Assembly: GCA_963920765.1 (NCBI GenBank) | Contig: OY987242.1 | Location: 36,852,002 to 36,916,001 of the forward strand | Direction: 5' to 3' | From: Ulota crispa | Lineage: Eukaryota; Streptophyta; Bryopsida; Orthotrichales; Orthotrichaceae | DNA: 64,000 nt | Part shown: in pieces, positions 23,709 to 35,782 of the stretch | How positions within the stretch are numbered: the stretch's first letter is position 1 | Layout of the letters: each line of letters begins with the position of its first letter | Made by a program: the position numbers and the translations under genes | Notes under the pieces: model-generated | Seen by the model: the letters and a program-made list of their open reading frames with translations, nothing else | Databases searched by the model: none | Told to the model about the DNA's origin: nothing

Positions 23709-23970
23709 GTGAATTGGCAATACGTTAGTCATTTTTTCATGATTTCTTGTGCACTAAAGAAGTCTTTTATTTGATATTTGATCGGTAAAAGGTTAGAGAT
23801 GAACATTTGAATTATGTGAAAAAAGTTTCAAGAATCTTGAATTTATAAATTATAAGATAATAGGGCTTGAAGTTAAAATAAAATATTTTTTCTTGAATTC
23901 ACCTGCACATAGTTAATAAATTGTGAATCCTTAGAATGTGATTTGAGAGCTCAATTTTTTTATTTATATT

Positions 23971-24110
23971 GGGAATTGATATGTGCACATAGAGGGGTTG
24001 ATATTTGCACACCTCTCTTGGTGTAAGTTTTAGATTTCTACCATCATAAAGCTGAATTTGAGAATTTTGAGTTTAGATTTGGACTTGTTGGATTTTAAAG
24101 TCAAACAATT
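23971..24110. mobile_element. Partial GGGAATTGATATGTGCACA element
   Basis: The left end GGGAATTGATATGTGCACAT and the following TAGATTTCTACCATC and GAGTTTAGATTTGGACTT blocks match the complete copies at 36133-36590 and 53936-54390. The right half is not found, so this is a truncated copy. Confidence 0.55.
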
Positions 24111-24894
24111 GACATAGAAATTTCCCAAATAAAGGTCAACATAATTTTCTTTTTAGTTATGATTAAATAAATTAAATTAAAAAGTATTCTAGACACTTTT
24201 TTGATTGCAAAGTTCAAAAAAGAAGTATATTTTAGTGAAGTTTTTTGTCCAAAGCCCTCGAGCTAAAGAACAAGTAGTGCGCCTTGTTCAAATGTCAAGT
24301 AGTGCTTTAGTATGCTATCAAAGACGCTACCACTTATAGAGTAGCTGCTTGTTGAAGAAGCTAGCTATACTAGTTTATCCTATTAGTAAGGGTACATAAT
24401 TAGTGTCATCACAAAGTTAGGGTTACATCCATATTATTTGACTGAAAGCTAGTATAACGTATTAATATTTCAACCTGCACTGATTTAAATATATCACATT
24501 TAAAGTAACTTTGGTGGAATATTCACACATAGTGGTTAAATAAATTTTTGTCCCCCAGTTGCTTGAAGCATTTGGACTATACCATGTCCCACTCACACTT
24601 GAACAAGAAAAATGCCGATTACTTTCATTAAGTTCCCTTTAAATTTAGGTTCCACTTAAGTTCGAATGTAAAATGAATTTCTAAGTGAAATGATGAATGA
24701 CGGACTGAGGTTTATCACGTGAGGATCATAGCATCCTTGTGAGCAAAGTCTACTCCATTTTTTACAACTTTGGACTAATGTGAGCAGGGCCCTCTCCAAA
24801 TATCACCAAATAAAATGTGCACAACAAAAGGATTGCTTTTCCAAAAAAATGCCATAGTGAGAATGTTAATTTAGGGTTTTTGAATCAAACTAGT

Positions 24895-25114
24895 TTAACC
24901 CGTGAACGGTACCAAAGCCCTTTGCGGTTGTATATACAGACATATTTGAGCTATTCTGAGGGCTTTCCAAAAAAAATTATGCACCCCCCATTATACAACT
25001 CTTCAATATGTATGGTTGTAACACTTAATTTCTAATTGATTCAAACTTTTAAATATTGGTTGCAACCGTATTTGGTACCATATCTCCAAAGCCCATGTAA
25101 CGTTAAGGGGTTAA
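24895..25114. mobile_element. TTAA-bounded piggyBac-like element
   Basis: Left TTAACCCGTGAACGGTACCA, right on the complement TTAACCCCTTAACGTTACATG. A GGTACCAAAG block is repeated inverted inside both ends. About 220 bp, exact TTAA at both edges. Confidence 0.55.
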
Positions 25115-25510
25115 CTACTTTGCATTATCAAAAGTTGTTATTTTTAGTTTGAACTATTTATTGATGAAAAAACTGTACAAAATTATCAACACTCTGGTTT
25201 TAAAAGTAAATATTCAAAGGTGTGTGTATGCTGAGAAAATAACACATGGCGACCTAATGAGCCTACTTGGTATATACATTAGCCAGAAGATTCAAATCCA
25301 ACCGCAAATATTTCAAGAATATGGATAAATTTATCAAAACTTCTACCGAATTGTTGACTCTCCACCACAGGAAGGAGGTTTTCCATTGGTACACGCTACC
25401 CTTGAGGAACTTTGAGTAGAAACCTTATACCACTACTACGTGCACAAAGCCTCTTGTAGCTTAGTAGCTACAGAAAATGCAGATAAGGTAGGCGGCTTGA
25501 ATGCTGCTCG

Positions 25511-25757
25511 GAGTTCTAATTGCATTTATGTCTAGGAATGATTGATATGTTTCTTCAAATATTTATTATTGTTATTGATATTGATGAGTTACATAGGCTT
25601 AGCAAATTAGGTTAGCTTGCTAAAGTCTACTTACCTCATCACTAACAGTAATAGGCTTAGCAAATTAAGTTAACTTGCTAAGCCTACTTAACTCATCACT
25701 AATAGATATTTGAAGGAACATGTGAACCATTCTTTGACGTAATCACAATTAGAACTT
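25511..25757. mobile_element. Hairpin MITE of the GTGCTCTAATTTGAT family (copy 1)
   Basis: Almost the whole 247 bp folds back on itself: GAAGTTCTAATTG ends, then AGGAATGATTGATATGTTTC, then a core rich in GCTTAGCAAATTAAGTTAAC and its inverse. The core is internally duplicated (two GCTTAGCAAATTA palindromes). Related to the copies at 31250-32730 and 57219-57451. Confidence 0.65.
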
Positions 25758-26232
25758 CCTAGCAAGAATTCAAGCCTCCTGTCTTCGTACAGTTTTCAAT
25801 TTGGATTTGTTTGACACATACACACATAGCAGTATCATTAACCGGCCACGATTCCACACCATCAGTACTGACTACTGACCGTGTCTAGATTATATTGAAA
25901 CTTACAGTAGCCTTTGACATCCACTTGTAATAACCTACAAACAGCGACAGAGTAGTTGAGACATTTATATACCCATGACCCCAACCATGCACGCAGTATC
26001 AGAAATCCCCTGAATTAGCTGTGTCAGCAATAGCTGCAAAGGCCGTGATTAACATTATTGCCACGGAGGTGACACTTCACCAACCAAAGGCCAGAATCAA
26101 CAAGCTGCAATTGATGCCTGATGAAGACCTCTCTCTCTCTCTCTCTGGAACACTCATCGAAGGGGCGTGACATAAACAACATGCAAGCACTAGATTAATG
26201 GCTATGTCCACGTTGGACAACACGTACACTAC

Positions 26233-29071
26233 CTAACAAGTTGCGGCAGCAAATCCAATTCTCTTGGCTTGGAGGTCGTAAACAACGAGGTGGTTTTGCT
26301 GCTGAATATTACCAATGATACTAAAACCCTGGCTTCCACCCATAGCCAAGCACAAAGTGCTCCCACTGGTGTCAACAATCACGAACAGATTCTCCGCCTG
26401 CAGCTGGTAATCCGCGCCTGCGAACTTAAACACCATATCTGGAACACGAGGACTCGCCACAGCACCAATGTTGTAGCAAAGGTCTAAACCGTAGGAGGAC
26501 CCATCGGCCTTAGGGTAAGTGATCATCGACTGGTAGGCAAGTAAGACCGCGTTGTACGCAGGCAGAGTGAGCATGGTGATGGTGGTTCCAGAGTCTATGA
26601 TCGTCCCGCCTCGTCCTGTCGATGGATCCAACGCGAACACGCTGGCAGCAAGGTTGAGCGGCACCCCGCCCACTTCGATGCTATTGAGCTGCACGTAATA
26701 ATAAGTCGGGTGCAGAGGGTTTGCCACTATTGGAGTGTACTGCAGATTGGCCGCTGCGGCGACTGATCCGAAGGTTAATGCACTAGCAGCTTTGGAATCC
26801 AAGCTGACTAGACAGTAAGAGAATTTGTTGGCGAATGTGGAAGAGAGCTGAGAATTTAGTGACAGTGGACCCTGTCCTAGTCCTACCAAGCCTCCAGCAC
26901 CGGCGAATGTGCCGAGGTTGCGTGTACCACATCCGAATGCGAAGTTGGGGACTGTGGCTGTCCCCGCGCCGTCGTTGAAGGAGATCGTCTCCAATGCCAA
27001 GTCACCGTTGGTGTTGGACTGGTCGCCATAGCTGTACTGGTACTGGCAGACGTTGCTCGCGCATGCCTTTACTGGAAGAGCCTGCACACGAAGATGACAT
27101 TATCCCTAGTTAACAATCAGGAAATTTTGAACCCTCCAAACCTTAACCCTTAAGCGTCCCAACGACAAGATCCTGTCGTTGGGGCCCACAACTCTATCTT
27201 GTTTTTTCTCTTCATTTGTATGGTGAAAACAGTCATGGCTGGTCCCCGTCAATAGAGAAGATAGTCCTTTTTCAAATCCTATGGTCACTTTTTCTAAATG
27301 TAATTTTTCAAGTTGTGGTGGCCATTAAACCCCCATTTTCTCCTAAATCCTAAAATAACTCTAGGCGCCCAGGGGTTTAGATATGTACTTATTACAAAAA
27401 ACAAATCACTAATCCCTAATTTTTGTTTGCCCTTTGCATTCAATGCAATTGTGGAAATGATATTATTATGTTGTCTTGATTGAGCAAAAACTATGGATAC
27501 AAATATACAATAGAATCATAAATTCTACTTCTCTATTTGAATAGATGAGTGAAATACTTGAACAATGATTAGTGAGTACATTTATATGTCATATGAGTGT
27601 AATACTTCTTTTCTTTTTTTATTGTTTTCGATTCTGCATGTGGCTAAGATCCTTCACACAAGGTAGCGATAGATATGGGTGCCCTTTTCTTGTACTCACG
27701 CTACCCAAAATAATAGCTTGGTATGTCAGACAGTAGGGGAGGGCTCGAATAAATCATTGGGCCAGTGATTTACAACGACAAAGCAGGCTTTAGGGAAGAG
27801 CTAGTAACTTTGTGATGGGGGCTCACTTACATTGCACAAGGTGGCCGAGCAAGCGGCCTTGCTGAACGAGGAGGATTTGGACGGGTCGAATTTGGGACCC
27901 GGCTGTTGGTAGCACACTTGGCACGGCATGCACTGCACCCAGTTGAGATCGCTTCCGGTGTCGACAATGACTTCGAATGATTGTGGGGGACTACCTAATG
28001 TTAGCGTCATCAGGTACTCCCCATTCCCTGCCTTCACGGTACTCTGAAACTCCTGAGCTCCGAATTCTGCGTTAGGGCTCAGAGCTGGGGTGAAGAAGGC
28101 TGCCCGGTCATGGCTCCTCTGCACCGCCTCTATGAACCTCTGCTGCGTAGATTTCTCAACGGTACTCTCGGTTTGCAGTGCTTCGTGTTGGTCTCTCCGC
28201 AGTAGATTCACAGTGAATGCCTGGCCATTTTACCACACCAAGCTCAACTCAGTGACTAGTAAGGTAGGAAGCTCATGAGTGGAGCATCTATGGGCTAACA
28301 GTCACTTAATTTTGGGGAGGTGAAACTTCTTCGAATGTTTTTCAGTAAATTTTCCTTGACAAACAAGAGGAATTGGCATCTAACCCCAAGTTGTTTCATA
28401 TTTTTCGGAGCTTTATAGAACTAGTTATGAATTTTTGAAGTGCAAAGGCCATAGCGCTCTAAAATGGTGCACTTCCTCAAATGTACATCACCTGTACACT
28501 GTTGAAAGGTTTTCAAAAACAACATGTACAAACGGAGTACATTTGAGGAGGAGGTGCACCATTTTAAAGAGCCTGCACACTTTTAGAACTTCCAACCTTA
28601 CTTACCATTTGAAAGCTGCTGTTGGTCATGGTAACTCGTTCAATTGCACTAATATACTGCTGAAGCAGGGCTATCCAACCTCATCTAGCAAGAATCCTGA
28701 CCTAAAACCGTCACCTTTCGTTAGCAGGTAGAGTCTGAGAGGAAACACACGATCTATAGAAGATAATGATATGAACAACTTTTTTACAAAAAAACTTGAA
28801 CCGACAGTAAGCTTGATAGGGAGCAAAGATCACAGATCCAAGCGCGGAGGGGAAACTGGAGAATGCATTAAGCATTACGCACCTTATTGGGCACTGTCTC
28901 GCCGACATTATTGACCGTCGCCACCACTGCATCGCCTTGAGGGGGAAACCTCATGGTATTGAAATACTTCGCATTTCGACCGAGCGGACTTCCCGACGCT
29001 GATGACACCACGAGCTGCAGCGAGAGCATCACAGCAATGAAGACCGACAACACGGCCGGCCATCGCGCCAT
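26233..29071 (-). CDS. Nepenthesin-type aspartic protease, secreted, 3 exons
   Basis: A pepsin-family (A1B) acid endopeptidase, expected outside the cell or in the vacuole. Exons 28883-29071, 27831-28220 and 26233-27081 give 475 residues, phases closing, stop TAG. The N-terminus has a signal peptide (hydrophobic stretch AVLSVFIAVMLSLQLVVSSA). A propeptide follows (NLLRRDQHEALQ). The first catalytic motif is DTGSDLNWVQC (Asp about 150) and the second DSGTTITML (Asp about 356). The cysteine-rich insert between CMPCQVCYQQ and CASNVC is typical of the nepenthesin subgroup, as are the flap YSYGDQSNTNG and the FGCGTRNLGTF block. The C-terminal SIIGNIQQQNHLVVYD matches the family. Start chosen at the first in-frame ATG. 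Both introns contain repeats. Confidence 0.94.
27117..27750. mobile_element. ATTAGGAAAATTTTGAGCCCTC-family MITE interrupted by a TTAA element (protease intron 2)
   Basis: The outer copy has the left end AGGAAATTTTGAACCCTCC (27119-27138) and resumes at 27380 with GATATGTACTTATTAC, matching the intact copy at 43312-43755. The gap is filled by the TTAA-type element 27143-27379. The order of insertion is therefore readable: outer MITE first, TTAA element second. About 30 bp of the outer copy seems lost at the junction. Confidence 0.6.
27143..27379. mobile_element. TTAA-type element inserted in another MITE
   Basis: Left TTAACCCTTAAGCGTCCCAA followed by the small palindrome CGACAAGATCCTGTCG. The right end on the complement is TAAACCCCTGGGCGCC, so one TTAA is mutated. 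Closely related to 44945-45194, which has the same GCGTCCCA and GACAxxxTxCTGTC layout. About 237 bp. Confidence 0.6.
28261..28598. mobile_element. AAGGTAGGAGGTTC-family MITE (protease intron 1)
   Basis: Left AAGGTAGGAAGCTCATGAG, right on the complement TAAGGTTGGAAGTTCTAAAA. The interior carries a long hairpin (AAATGGTGCAC...GTGCACCATTT with ACATTTGAGGAGG). It is collinear with 58924-59247 over the full length. About 340 bp. Confidence 0.7.
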
Positions 29072-30723
29072 CGCTACGTCCACGCTGTCACACAGTTTTT
29101 GCTTAACACGTCAACTACTTCTGCAGCTCTGCTGTTATAAGAAGCTTGCAACGCTTAATCGCAGTCTAAGTGTGATGTCTACAGCAAGATCACGAGCTCG
29201 CAATGCTCCAGCTTCAGCCTAAAGTAACTTTCAGCTACAATGGCTGAAGCTAGAAACAAGAGGCGATGTTTGCTTCAAGCTCCCTTGAGCTGAGCTAGAG
29301 TGTGAGCTTAGCCTGCTTGGGGTGAGCACCGAAGACTTTGAGTTTCTGACGACAGGGCGGAACTGCAGCAATGAGGCCATGCCAGATAATAAGAGAAACA
29401 GAGCAAGGACATAATAAGTTATCAGTAACCTACCTTACTGCCAACAGTGACACAGTGTATGTGAATGCAAGCATGTCAGACCTCTGCCGCAGTTCTTTTT
29501 ATAATATCACTGACAAGCTTTCCATTAAGTTACTTACGCATGTGGGCTGGGCAGCTGGGCTGGGCTGGTGGAGAGGTGGGTCAAATGTCTTTCATCACTT
29601 GCCGTCATCTCATGCATTTGCCTCACCTCCGTACATAAGTTACTAACCTGGAGGAAAATTCAAGAGCTTTAATGCCTCCTACCGTAATTAAAGTTCTCAG
29701 TGATTAGTGCTAGCTACTCCCGTATCTACTGTAAGTTACCACTCACCAGCAGTGATCCCAAATGTGGTTTTCACTTTTTAGCTCTAGTGGCTAGTAAATA
29801 CTGCTAAAAGATAAATTTTTCAAATTTAATACTGTATAGTTCACATGTTATTCAGCTGTATAAATATGTTTGGTAGAAATCCTGCGATCTAAACCAGTGA
29901 CGTTTGCCCACGTCAGCAGGGTAGTTCCGGCCAAACACCTGCAATCAAGGCCATCTAGCTCTCTTAACTCGGCGCCTACTTGTTTCACCGAATTCTTGTT
30001 GTGCATAGAATGTTGCGGACTATGTCTGCCGCCAAAAGATGCTTTTCTGCGTGATTCAGGAATGCTTCGGTTTGCGACCTCCGTGCACGTGTACAAAAGT
30101 AGGCAAGTTTCCAGACTTTCAGCATCAAATAGTGAGATCAGGCTTGGAACCACCGCAACCAGCCCGCATCCTGACCTAAAGGAGCCCACCAAAAATCATG
30201 GTGTTGGATTTTGAGGTGCTGGCCACTTACCCACTTGTTTATTTCACCTGTGAAACTTGGCTGTTATAACTTCCAACCCATCACTGCACCAAAATCACCG
30301 CAGATTGTGGACCACAGTATTTTCAAACAGATATTCCTACACTAAGGCCCTTTTTACACTAGAGGTGAGAAATCCTGAAGAAAATCCTTCTTAGCCATGG
30401 CCTACTTTTGAAAGATCAGCCTTTGGAGGTAGAAGAAGAGGCTTCTATTTGTAGTGTAAGGTGAGAAGAGGTCACAATGTATATATGTATATATATGTTT
30501 GTAAGATTTATATTAGTATGGCCCTGTGCCGTTGGTTTGATTTTCATCTTGATTTAATCATGCTTTATTTTTTCTTTCTTTCTTTTTTGAAGATTTATCA
30601 ACTGTGTATTTGAAATTATAAAAAAGTATGCAAACAATCCAAACAAACAAAGTACAATTATTTTATGTAAACAAAATTATAAGTGAATGTATAGTAAAAG
30701 TAGAATTCTATTAAGATTTTAAA

Positions 30724-30775
30724 AGTAAAGGTAAAGGTAAAAGTAAAAGTGAAAGTGAAAGTAAAAAAGTGAAAG
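30724..30775. repeat. GTAAAG / GTGAAA simple repeat
   Basis: A purine-rich hexamer tract (AAAGGTAAAGGTAAAAGTAAAAG then GTGAAAGTGAAAG). A TATATG tract lies at 30479-30498. Simple sequence only. Confidence 0.7.
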
Positions 30776-31370
30776 TAATTCCAAACGTCATGGAACCTAG
30801 CTTGTGCACCCCTCCTTGTTGAGAGCTTTTTGATAGTACCAAGCACGCAACGAGGGAACACACAATTCAAGAGATCTCAATGTGACAAATAAAACAAACA
30901 AAGAAACAAACAAACAACCTCATTTAGGGTATTGATATTCTTTTCTTCAGTTTTTTTTTTCCTAAAAATATATTTTTTGGCTGCTGACCATAAGTTTAGT
31001 TAGGCCCACTTCTTTAGTTGGGCCTCCTCTTCAGGTGGGCATAATTATAATTTTGGGGACCCCAAACTTGTGCTTTTTCATTGCCACTAAGAACAAAAGT
31101 GTTGTTCACCTCACTTTCTCCTTCCTTTTCCCTTGGAAAAAAATTCTCATCTAAAATGACCTTTCTTGGTCTTCTCAATTCTTGAAGTTTTCATTGGCTG
31201 AAATTTTGCTCTTCATGACTTCTCGGCTCTAGTGTTAAGGGGGCCTAATGTAATGTGCTCTAATTTGATTTGCAGGTTCCAATTATGTTTGTTTCTAGGA
31301 ATGGGTGACATGTTCTTTCAAATAACTATAATTATTATTAATGAATTAGGTGGGCTTAGCTTGATTGTTC

Positions 31371-32518
31371 CCTGCAACTTGATAACATGAAGTTGGAATC
31401 GCTAGTAATCACGGATGAACATGCCGGGGTAAATATGTACGGAGAGGCCCTATACACAGCCCGTCACATCATGGGAATTGGTTTAGCCCAAAGCATCACA
31501 CCAAGGATCCCCATTATTTCAGTGTTCCAAGGTAGGAGGCTCAAAAAGCAACTTTTGTCTTTTTTTGCAAGAGTCAATCATAAGTCTTGAATTCACCTAA
31601 TCTTTTTATATATTAGGGGGTTTCATATATCTCAAAAAAATAATGAACAAATGGTCGTGAACAAGTTTTCGTTCACCGGTGAATACGCTATGACAACCTT
31701 TGGGAGGTTGTCATGGCTTGTTCACAGAATGATTTGCCCACGTTTTTCACGAATCTTATTAACATGAACGACTTTGGTGCCAAACGGCATATTTGAAACC
31801 CTCTATTACAAGGGGACAGTTTATGGATGATTTTGATCTTAAATAGGTACCTACTACAAAAAACTTTGAAAATTCATCAACAATTCAATAATGCCTCAAA
31901 AAATATGAAAAAAATTGGGTTACAATAAGCGTCCATTTCTCTTTGTCTGAAAATTACACAAAAATCTTCTAGTCTAGGAAAGACCATGAAAAAGCAGATC
32001 AGCCTTTAAAGATTGCTTTTCAAGCCTCCTACCTTATGTCGTTGGTGAGTGTGGTCTGCTATAATAAATTGGTTGTCTTCCTTGACATGGCGACAATTCA
32101 ACAAACTTGACGTCACAAATGGACAAGAGACCCTTTGTCCGTTTAGTAGAGTCAATTTTAAGGTTGACTTTTAAATAAAGCACTTTCTTTTTTGAATCTT
32201 AACAAATCAATATTTCATTTTATTAAAGTATCTCAATTCAATATACACTTATTAGATTCTACATTTTGGGTCATATTTAAAGTAGATTTACAAATAATCT
32301 CAGTTGTTAAATAGGGCCTTATTAGACAAGATTGTCACTCATACTTAACACTTGTCATGCGCGACATTAGACGTCAGACAAACAACACGACGACCAAACC
32401 CCAAAACTTGTCCGACAAGACAACTTTGTAATTGGTGGTCTAATGTGGGATACCAAGGTGGGGCCTTTGACTAAGGTGAAGTTGTAACAAGGTAGCCATA
32501 GGGAAACTTGTGGCTAGG
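31371..32518 (+). pseudogene. rrn18: Nuclear copy of mitochondrial 18S rRNA 3' end (NUMT), split by a MITE
   Basis: 31371-31528 matches the 3' part of plant mitochondrial 18S rRNA (ATGAAGTTGGAATCGCTAGT, CCCGTCACATCATGGGAATT, GCCCAAAGCATC). The match resumes about 32433-32518 with ATACCAAGGTGGGGCC, GTGAAGTTGTAACAAGGTAG and CCATAGGGAAACTTGTGGCT. Sequence between is inserted, partly by the element at 31529-32035; the source of 32036-32432 is unclear. GGGAATTGGTTT with GCATC and the CATAGGG-AAC-TGTGGCT end favour mitochondrial over plastid rRNA. Many substitutions, mostly C/G to T/A, show an old, non-functional copy. Confidence 0.85.
31529..32035. mobile_element. AAGGTAGGAGGCTC-family MITE inside the rRNA fragment
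   Basis: Left AAGGTAGGAGGCTCAAAAAGCAA, right on the complement AAGGTAGGAGGCTTGAAAAGCAA. About 507 bp. The ends match those at 28261-28598 and 58924-59247, while the interior differs. It interrupts the mitochondrial-type rRNA sequence. Confidence 0.75.
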
Positions 32519-33867
32519 TTTTTTTTTTAATGGTTTTTTGCCATATTTGTAGCCAAAAAATACACATTTTTATATTTAATGTTGTTTGGTTATGTTGCCA
32601 TTTGGTTATATTGCTAAGCCCTTGCAACTCATTAATAACATTTCTAGATGTTTGAAAGAACATGTCACCCATTTCTAGAAACAAACACAATTAAAACATG
32701 TGAATTAAATTAGAACACACTACCTTACTAATGATATTTAGTGTTGGCAACACAAGTTACAATATACAACATTAAATGTCATCAACATTATTAGTGTTAT
32801 CAACACAAAGTACCAACGTGAACACTTTGTCCACTAAATTTTCACTGCAAACTCTTTTTGATTTCCCTATAGGGATTTTCATATGAATTTCTTGTGTATT
32901 ATAAACAACACAAGGAATATATGTTGTAACAAAGAAATGTGACAAAGGGAAAATCATGGAATAAATACACACAAACATTGAACAACTTCAACGTGAAGGT
33001 GTGAACTGTGAACAGTAGCATGCAGGGAAAACCACTAATTTGTGAATACTCATAGGGAAAATGTGAAGTATTCTTGAAATTGATAAAGGGAAAATCACAA
33101 AAATTTGCTAACACTAAATGTCGACAACATTATTAATGTTATCAATACCAAGTGTCAACATGAACACTTTATACAAGTCAACTAAATATTCATCAAAATT
33201 TAAAACTTGTACCATAATAGTTCACCTTTTACTAAAGCAATATTCAACATGAATGCAAGTTGTCAACTAAATGAGAATTAGAGTGAGTTAAAGGAGGGAG
33301 TAAATAGCATTATAAATATTGTAACACCAAATACCATTTTTAGTGTAGTTTTTATCTTTTGCAAATTTATTATTGATTAAAATCCTCCAAAATAATGTTA
33401 TTTCTTTGCAAGCAAGTTTTTTAGATTATTGTGCCCAACACTAATAACACAAACTTTCACAAATTCAAAAAAATAAGTGATTTGTGAGGTGTATTAATAA
33501 AGTAGTTCACTCATTCATTGTAATTTTGGCTATTTTTAAGTATAGTGTGGGTAAGAGTATTCAAATTCTTTCTCAAATAGTGTGGTTCAAGTGTCCAACA
33601 ATCCCAGGAGCTTTTGCAAGTTAGTTAAAGAGTGTGAAGGATGTGGCATTATGAGGGGTGCCCCACCAAATTGCTTCTCTAAAGGCAGCAAAGGATAAAT
33701 CCTACTTGGACAATATGGATGGGAGGCATGCCACATTTTCACACTAATTAAGAAAAATCACTCAAATCTATGTAAACAAGTTTTACACTATTCAAAGTCT
33801 TGCATTAATTAAACAAATTTAGCAGTTTGAAACCACATCCAAGCTTTAGGGTTTGTGGTCTACTTGT

Positions 33868-33962
33868 CATAATGATTAATAGCACAAATACACAATTTTG
33901 TTGCAAACCACAATAATTAATAGCACAAATACACAATTTTTTTGCAAACCACAATAATTATG
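33868..33962. repeat. About 43-bp tandem duplication
   Basis: The block ATTAATAGCACAAATACACA followed by TTGCAAACCACAATA occurs twice in tandem, differing by one or two bases. Recent local duplication in AT-rich sequence. Confidence 0.75.
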
Positions 33963-34320
33963 ACTCCATGATAACTATTCACTCACATTACAGTACATAG
34001 TAATTTTGGTGTAGTCTTGTGTTGTGCAAAGGCAATAAGTGCATCATTATTTATTACATCAACTTGCTAACTACCTACAGGTGAACAACCAGCTTCACCT
34101 TTGTTTAGGACAAATTATTAATATTTTTTGAAAGATTGAGTTGATATACTTGAATTTTAGTTGAAATCCTTTGATAATTTTTGTAATTTTTTTATATTTT
34201 TATTTGAAAAAATACATCAATAATCTCATCACAAGTACTTTTAAGTGTTTTTGGACAAACCTAGTGTCTAGCTATGTGCCTACAATGTATATGAAAAAAC
34301 AATTTACATGTATTCCTACA

Positions 34321-34620
34321 TTGGAAAAAATTTGAGCCCTCCAAGAGCCCCCAATATTTGACAAAGCAAGTTATTATTTGAGGGCTAGGCATGCTAAAAA
34401 GTACAAGTAAAATCACTCATATTTATTGCTATCTTGTATGAAGGATCTTAGCCTCATCCACAATCCAAAACAATACAAAAGGCATTGCACTCATAAAATA
34501 TGTAAATGTACTTATTAGTCATTAGCCAAGTACTTCAATCATCTATTCAAATAGAGTAAAATAAAATTTATGGTTTTATTGTACATTTGTACCCATAACT
34601 TTGTCCAATTAGGATGGCAT
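34321..34620. mobile_element. ATTAGGAAAATTTTGAGCCCTC-family MITE, reversed partial copy
   Basis: GAGCCCTCCAAGAGCCCCCAATATTTGAC, CATGCTAAAAAGTACAAG and TATTGCTATCTTGTATGAAGG match the complement of the copies at 43312-43755 and 45819-46053. The far end is not resolved. Confidence 0.5.
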
Positions 34621-34855
34621 AACAATATAACTTTCATGATTGCATTGAACTCAAAGGGTGGGCGGAAATATGGGATTGGTGATTTGTTTGTTGCAATAAG
34701 TACATATCTTGGGATGTTTTTGAGACTTTGGAAGGGACTCTTCTTGGAGGGTTAAAAAATTTCCTAAAGTTTGAAGCTTGAAAGTGAACCCATGCATTAA
34801 ACTTACCTTTTTTTCTCATAATGTAGCAAGCTTCTCTTGCATTGTTGCTTGTCCT

Positions 34856-35782
34856 TTAACCCTTTAGTGCCCGGTTGACCACTTTTGGGTTGATTTTGGT
34901 ACTCTGTGGTTCTTGTCATCTTTGTTCTATTTAATTTGCAAAAACACAAAACCTAACAGAGCTGGGGGTTTAGCTTGTGCTCCTACTAGAACAAATTTAA
35001 AGCAAGGCATAAAGAAACACAATAGCATGTTTTACATATGAAGCTGGGAATCTCATATGGGTATAACAAATGAAATACTAATTTAGTGCAATTGTGATGT
35101 GGCCCCAAAGCCCACCTATTGCACCCAAAGTATCCGGTGCTAACTCTCTAGTAGTTATGCAAAAGATGCATGGTTTATTTAGAAGTTCTACGTATGGTGT
35201 ATTTTAGCTACAACATTGCATATTCCATGAAATCTTAGGCTCCAAAGGTTTGCAATGCTAAATGTGGGACCTTGTACCTCAAATGACACCCAATGTATAT
35301 GGTATTAACCAATCAGATTTTGTGAAAACATGTTCCATGTATGATGTATTCAACCGTATATGTGTGGCCACATTCATATTCTTCCAATGCTCAATTTCAC
35401 AAATCATGTTGTGAAATGCAAAGATTGACTCAAATTTTGTATTTTTTATAGAAGTGCAGTAATTTAGAATGGGGCAATAGCCTCTACAAATTTCACCACT
35501 ATCAAAAGTTTCAATTGCGTGATTGACACAAATTAGTTAGAGTGTCTCATGTTTTTGCACAACAAGTTTTTTGGATCATCAAGCTTCTCACAATCCTCAC
35601 GTGGAATCATTCCGATAGATCAAACTTTTTTTTTATATTCATGTTGCCAAAGTTTATAACTTTGATATGTCCAATCCAATTTGATTTTAGAAGCATAGGT
35701 TTTATCCTTGAATGTGTTTTGCAGACCGTATAGTGAAAATTTGAGGTGCCCCCCAAATGGTTGACGATCACTGAAGGGTTAA
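34856..35782. mobile_element. TTAA-bounded piggyBac-like element, about 0.93 kb
   Basis: Left TTAACCCTTTAGTGCCCGGT and a TTGACCACTTTTGGG block. Right on the complement TTAACCCTTCAGTGATCGTC and CAACCATTTGGGG. Exact TTAA at both edges. Non-coding. Confidence 0.6.

Larger units (their letters stand above)
21931..26232. other. Intergenic region between glutaredoxin and protease
   Basis: No gene seen. AT-rich with a pogo-like element (22378-22542), two TTAA elements (23310-23708, 24895-25114), a partial GGGAATTGATATGTGCACA element starting at 23971, a hairpin element (25511-25757) and a CT dinucleotide run at 26130-26148. Open frames here are short and match nothing I know. Confidence 0.55.
31250..32730. 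mobile_element. Hairpin MITE carrying a mitochondrial rRNA insert
   Basis: The left arm (31250-31365) has TGTGCTCTAATTTGATTTG, CTAGGAATGGGTGACATGTTC and GAATTAGGTGGGCTTAGC. It is matched inverted by the right arm (32610-32730) with GCTAAGCCC, GAACATGTCACCCATTTCTAG and AATTAGAACACA. Between the arms sits mitochondrial 18S rRNA sequence. In other copies (25511-25757, 57219-57451) the arms meet directly, so about 1.2 kb has been gained in the loop. Confidence 0.7.

Noticed and set aside
31387..31590. 67-codon open frame in the gene-poor block
   Set aside because: It lies on the mitochondrial 18S rRNA-like fragment and runs into the inserted MITE; it is not a protein gene.
31371..32518. Functional rRNA gene
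   Set aside because: Only the 3' end is present, it is split by more than 900 bp of inserted DNA and carries many substitutions.
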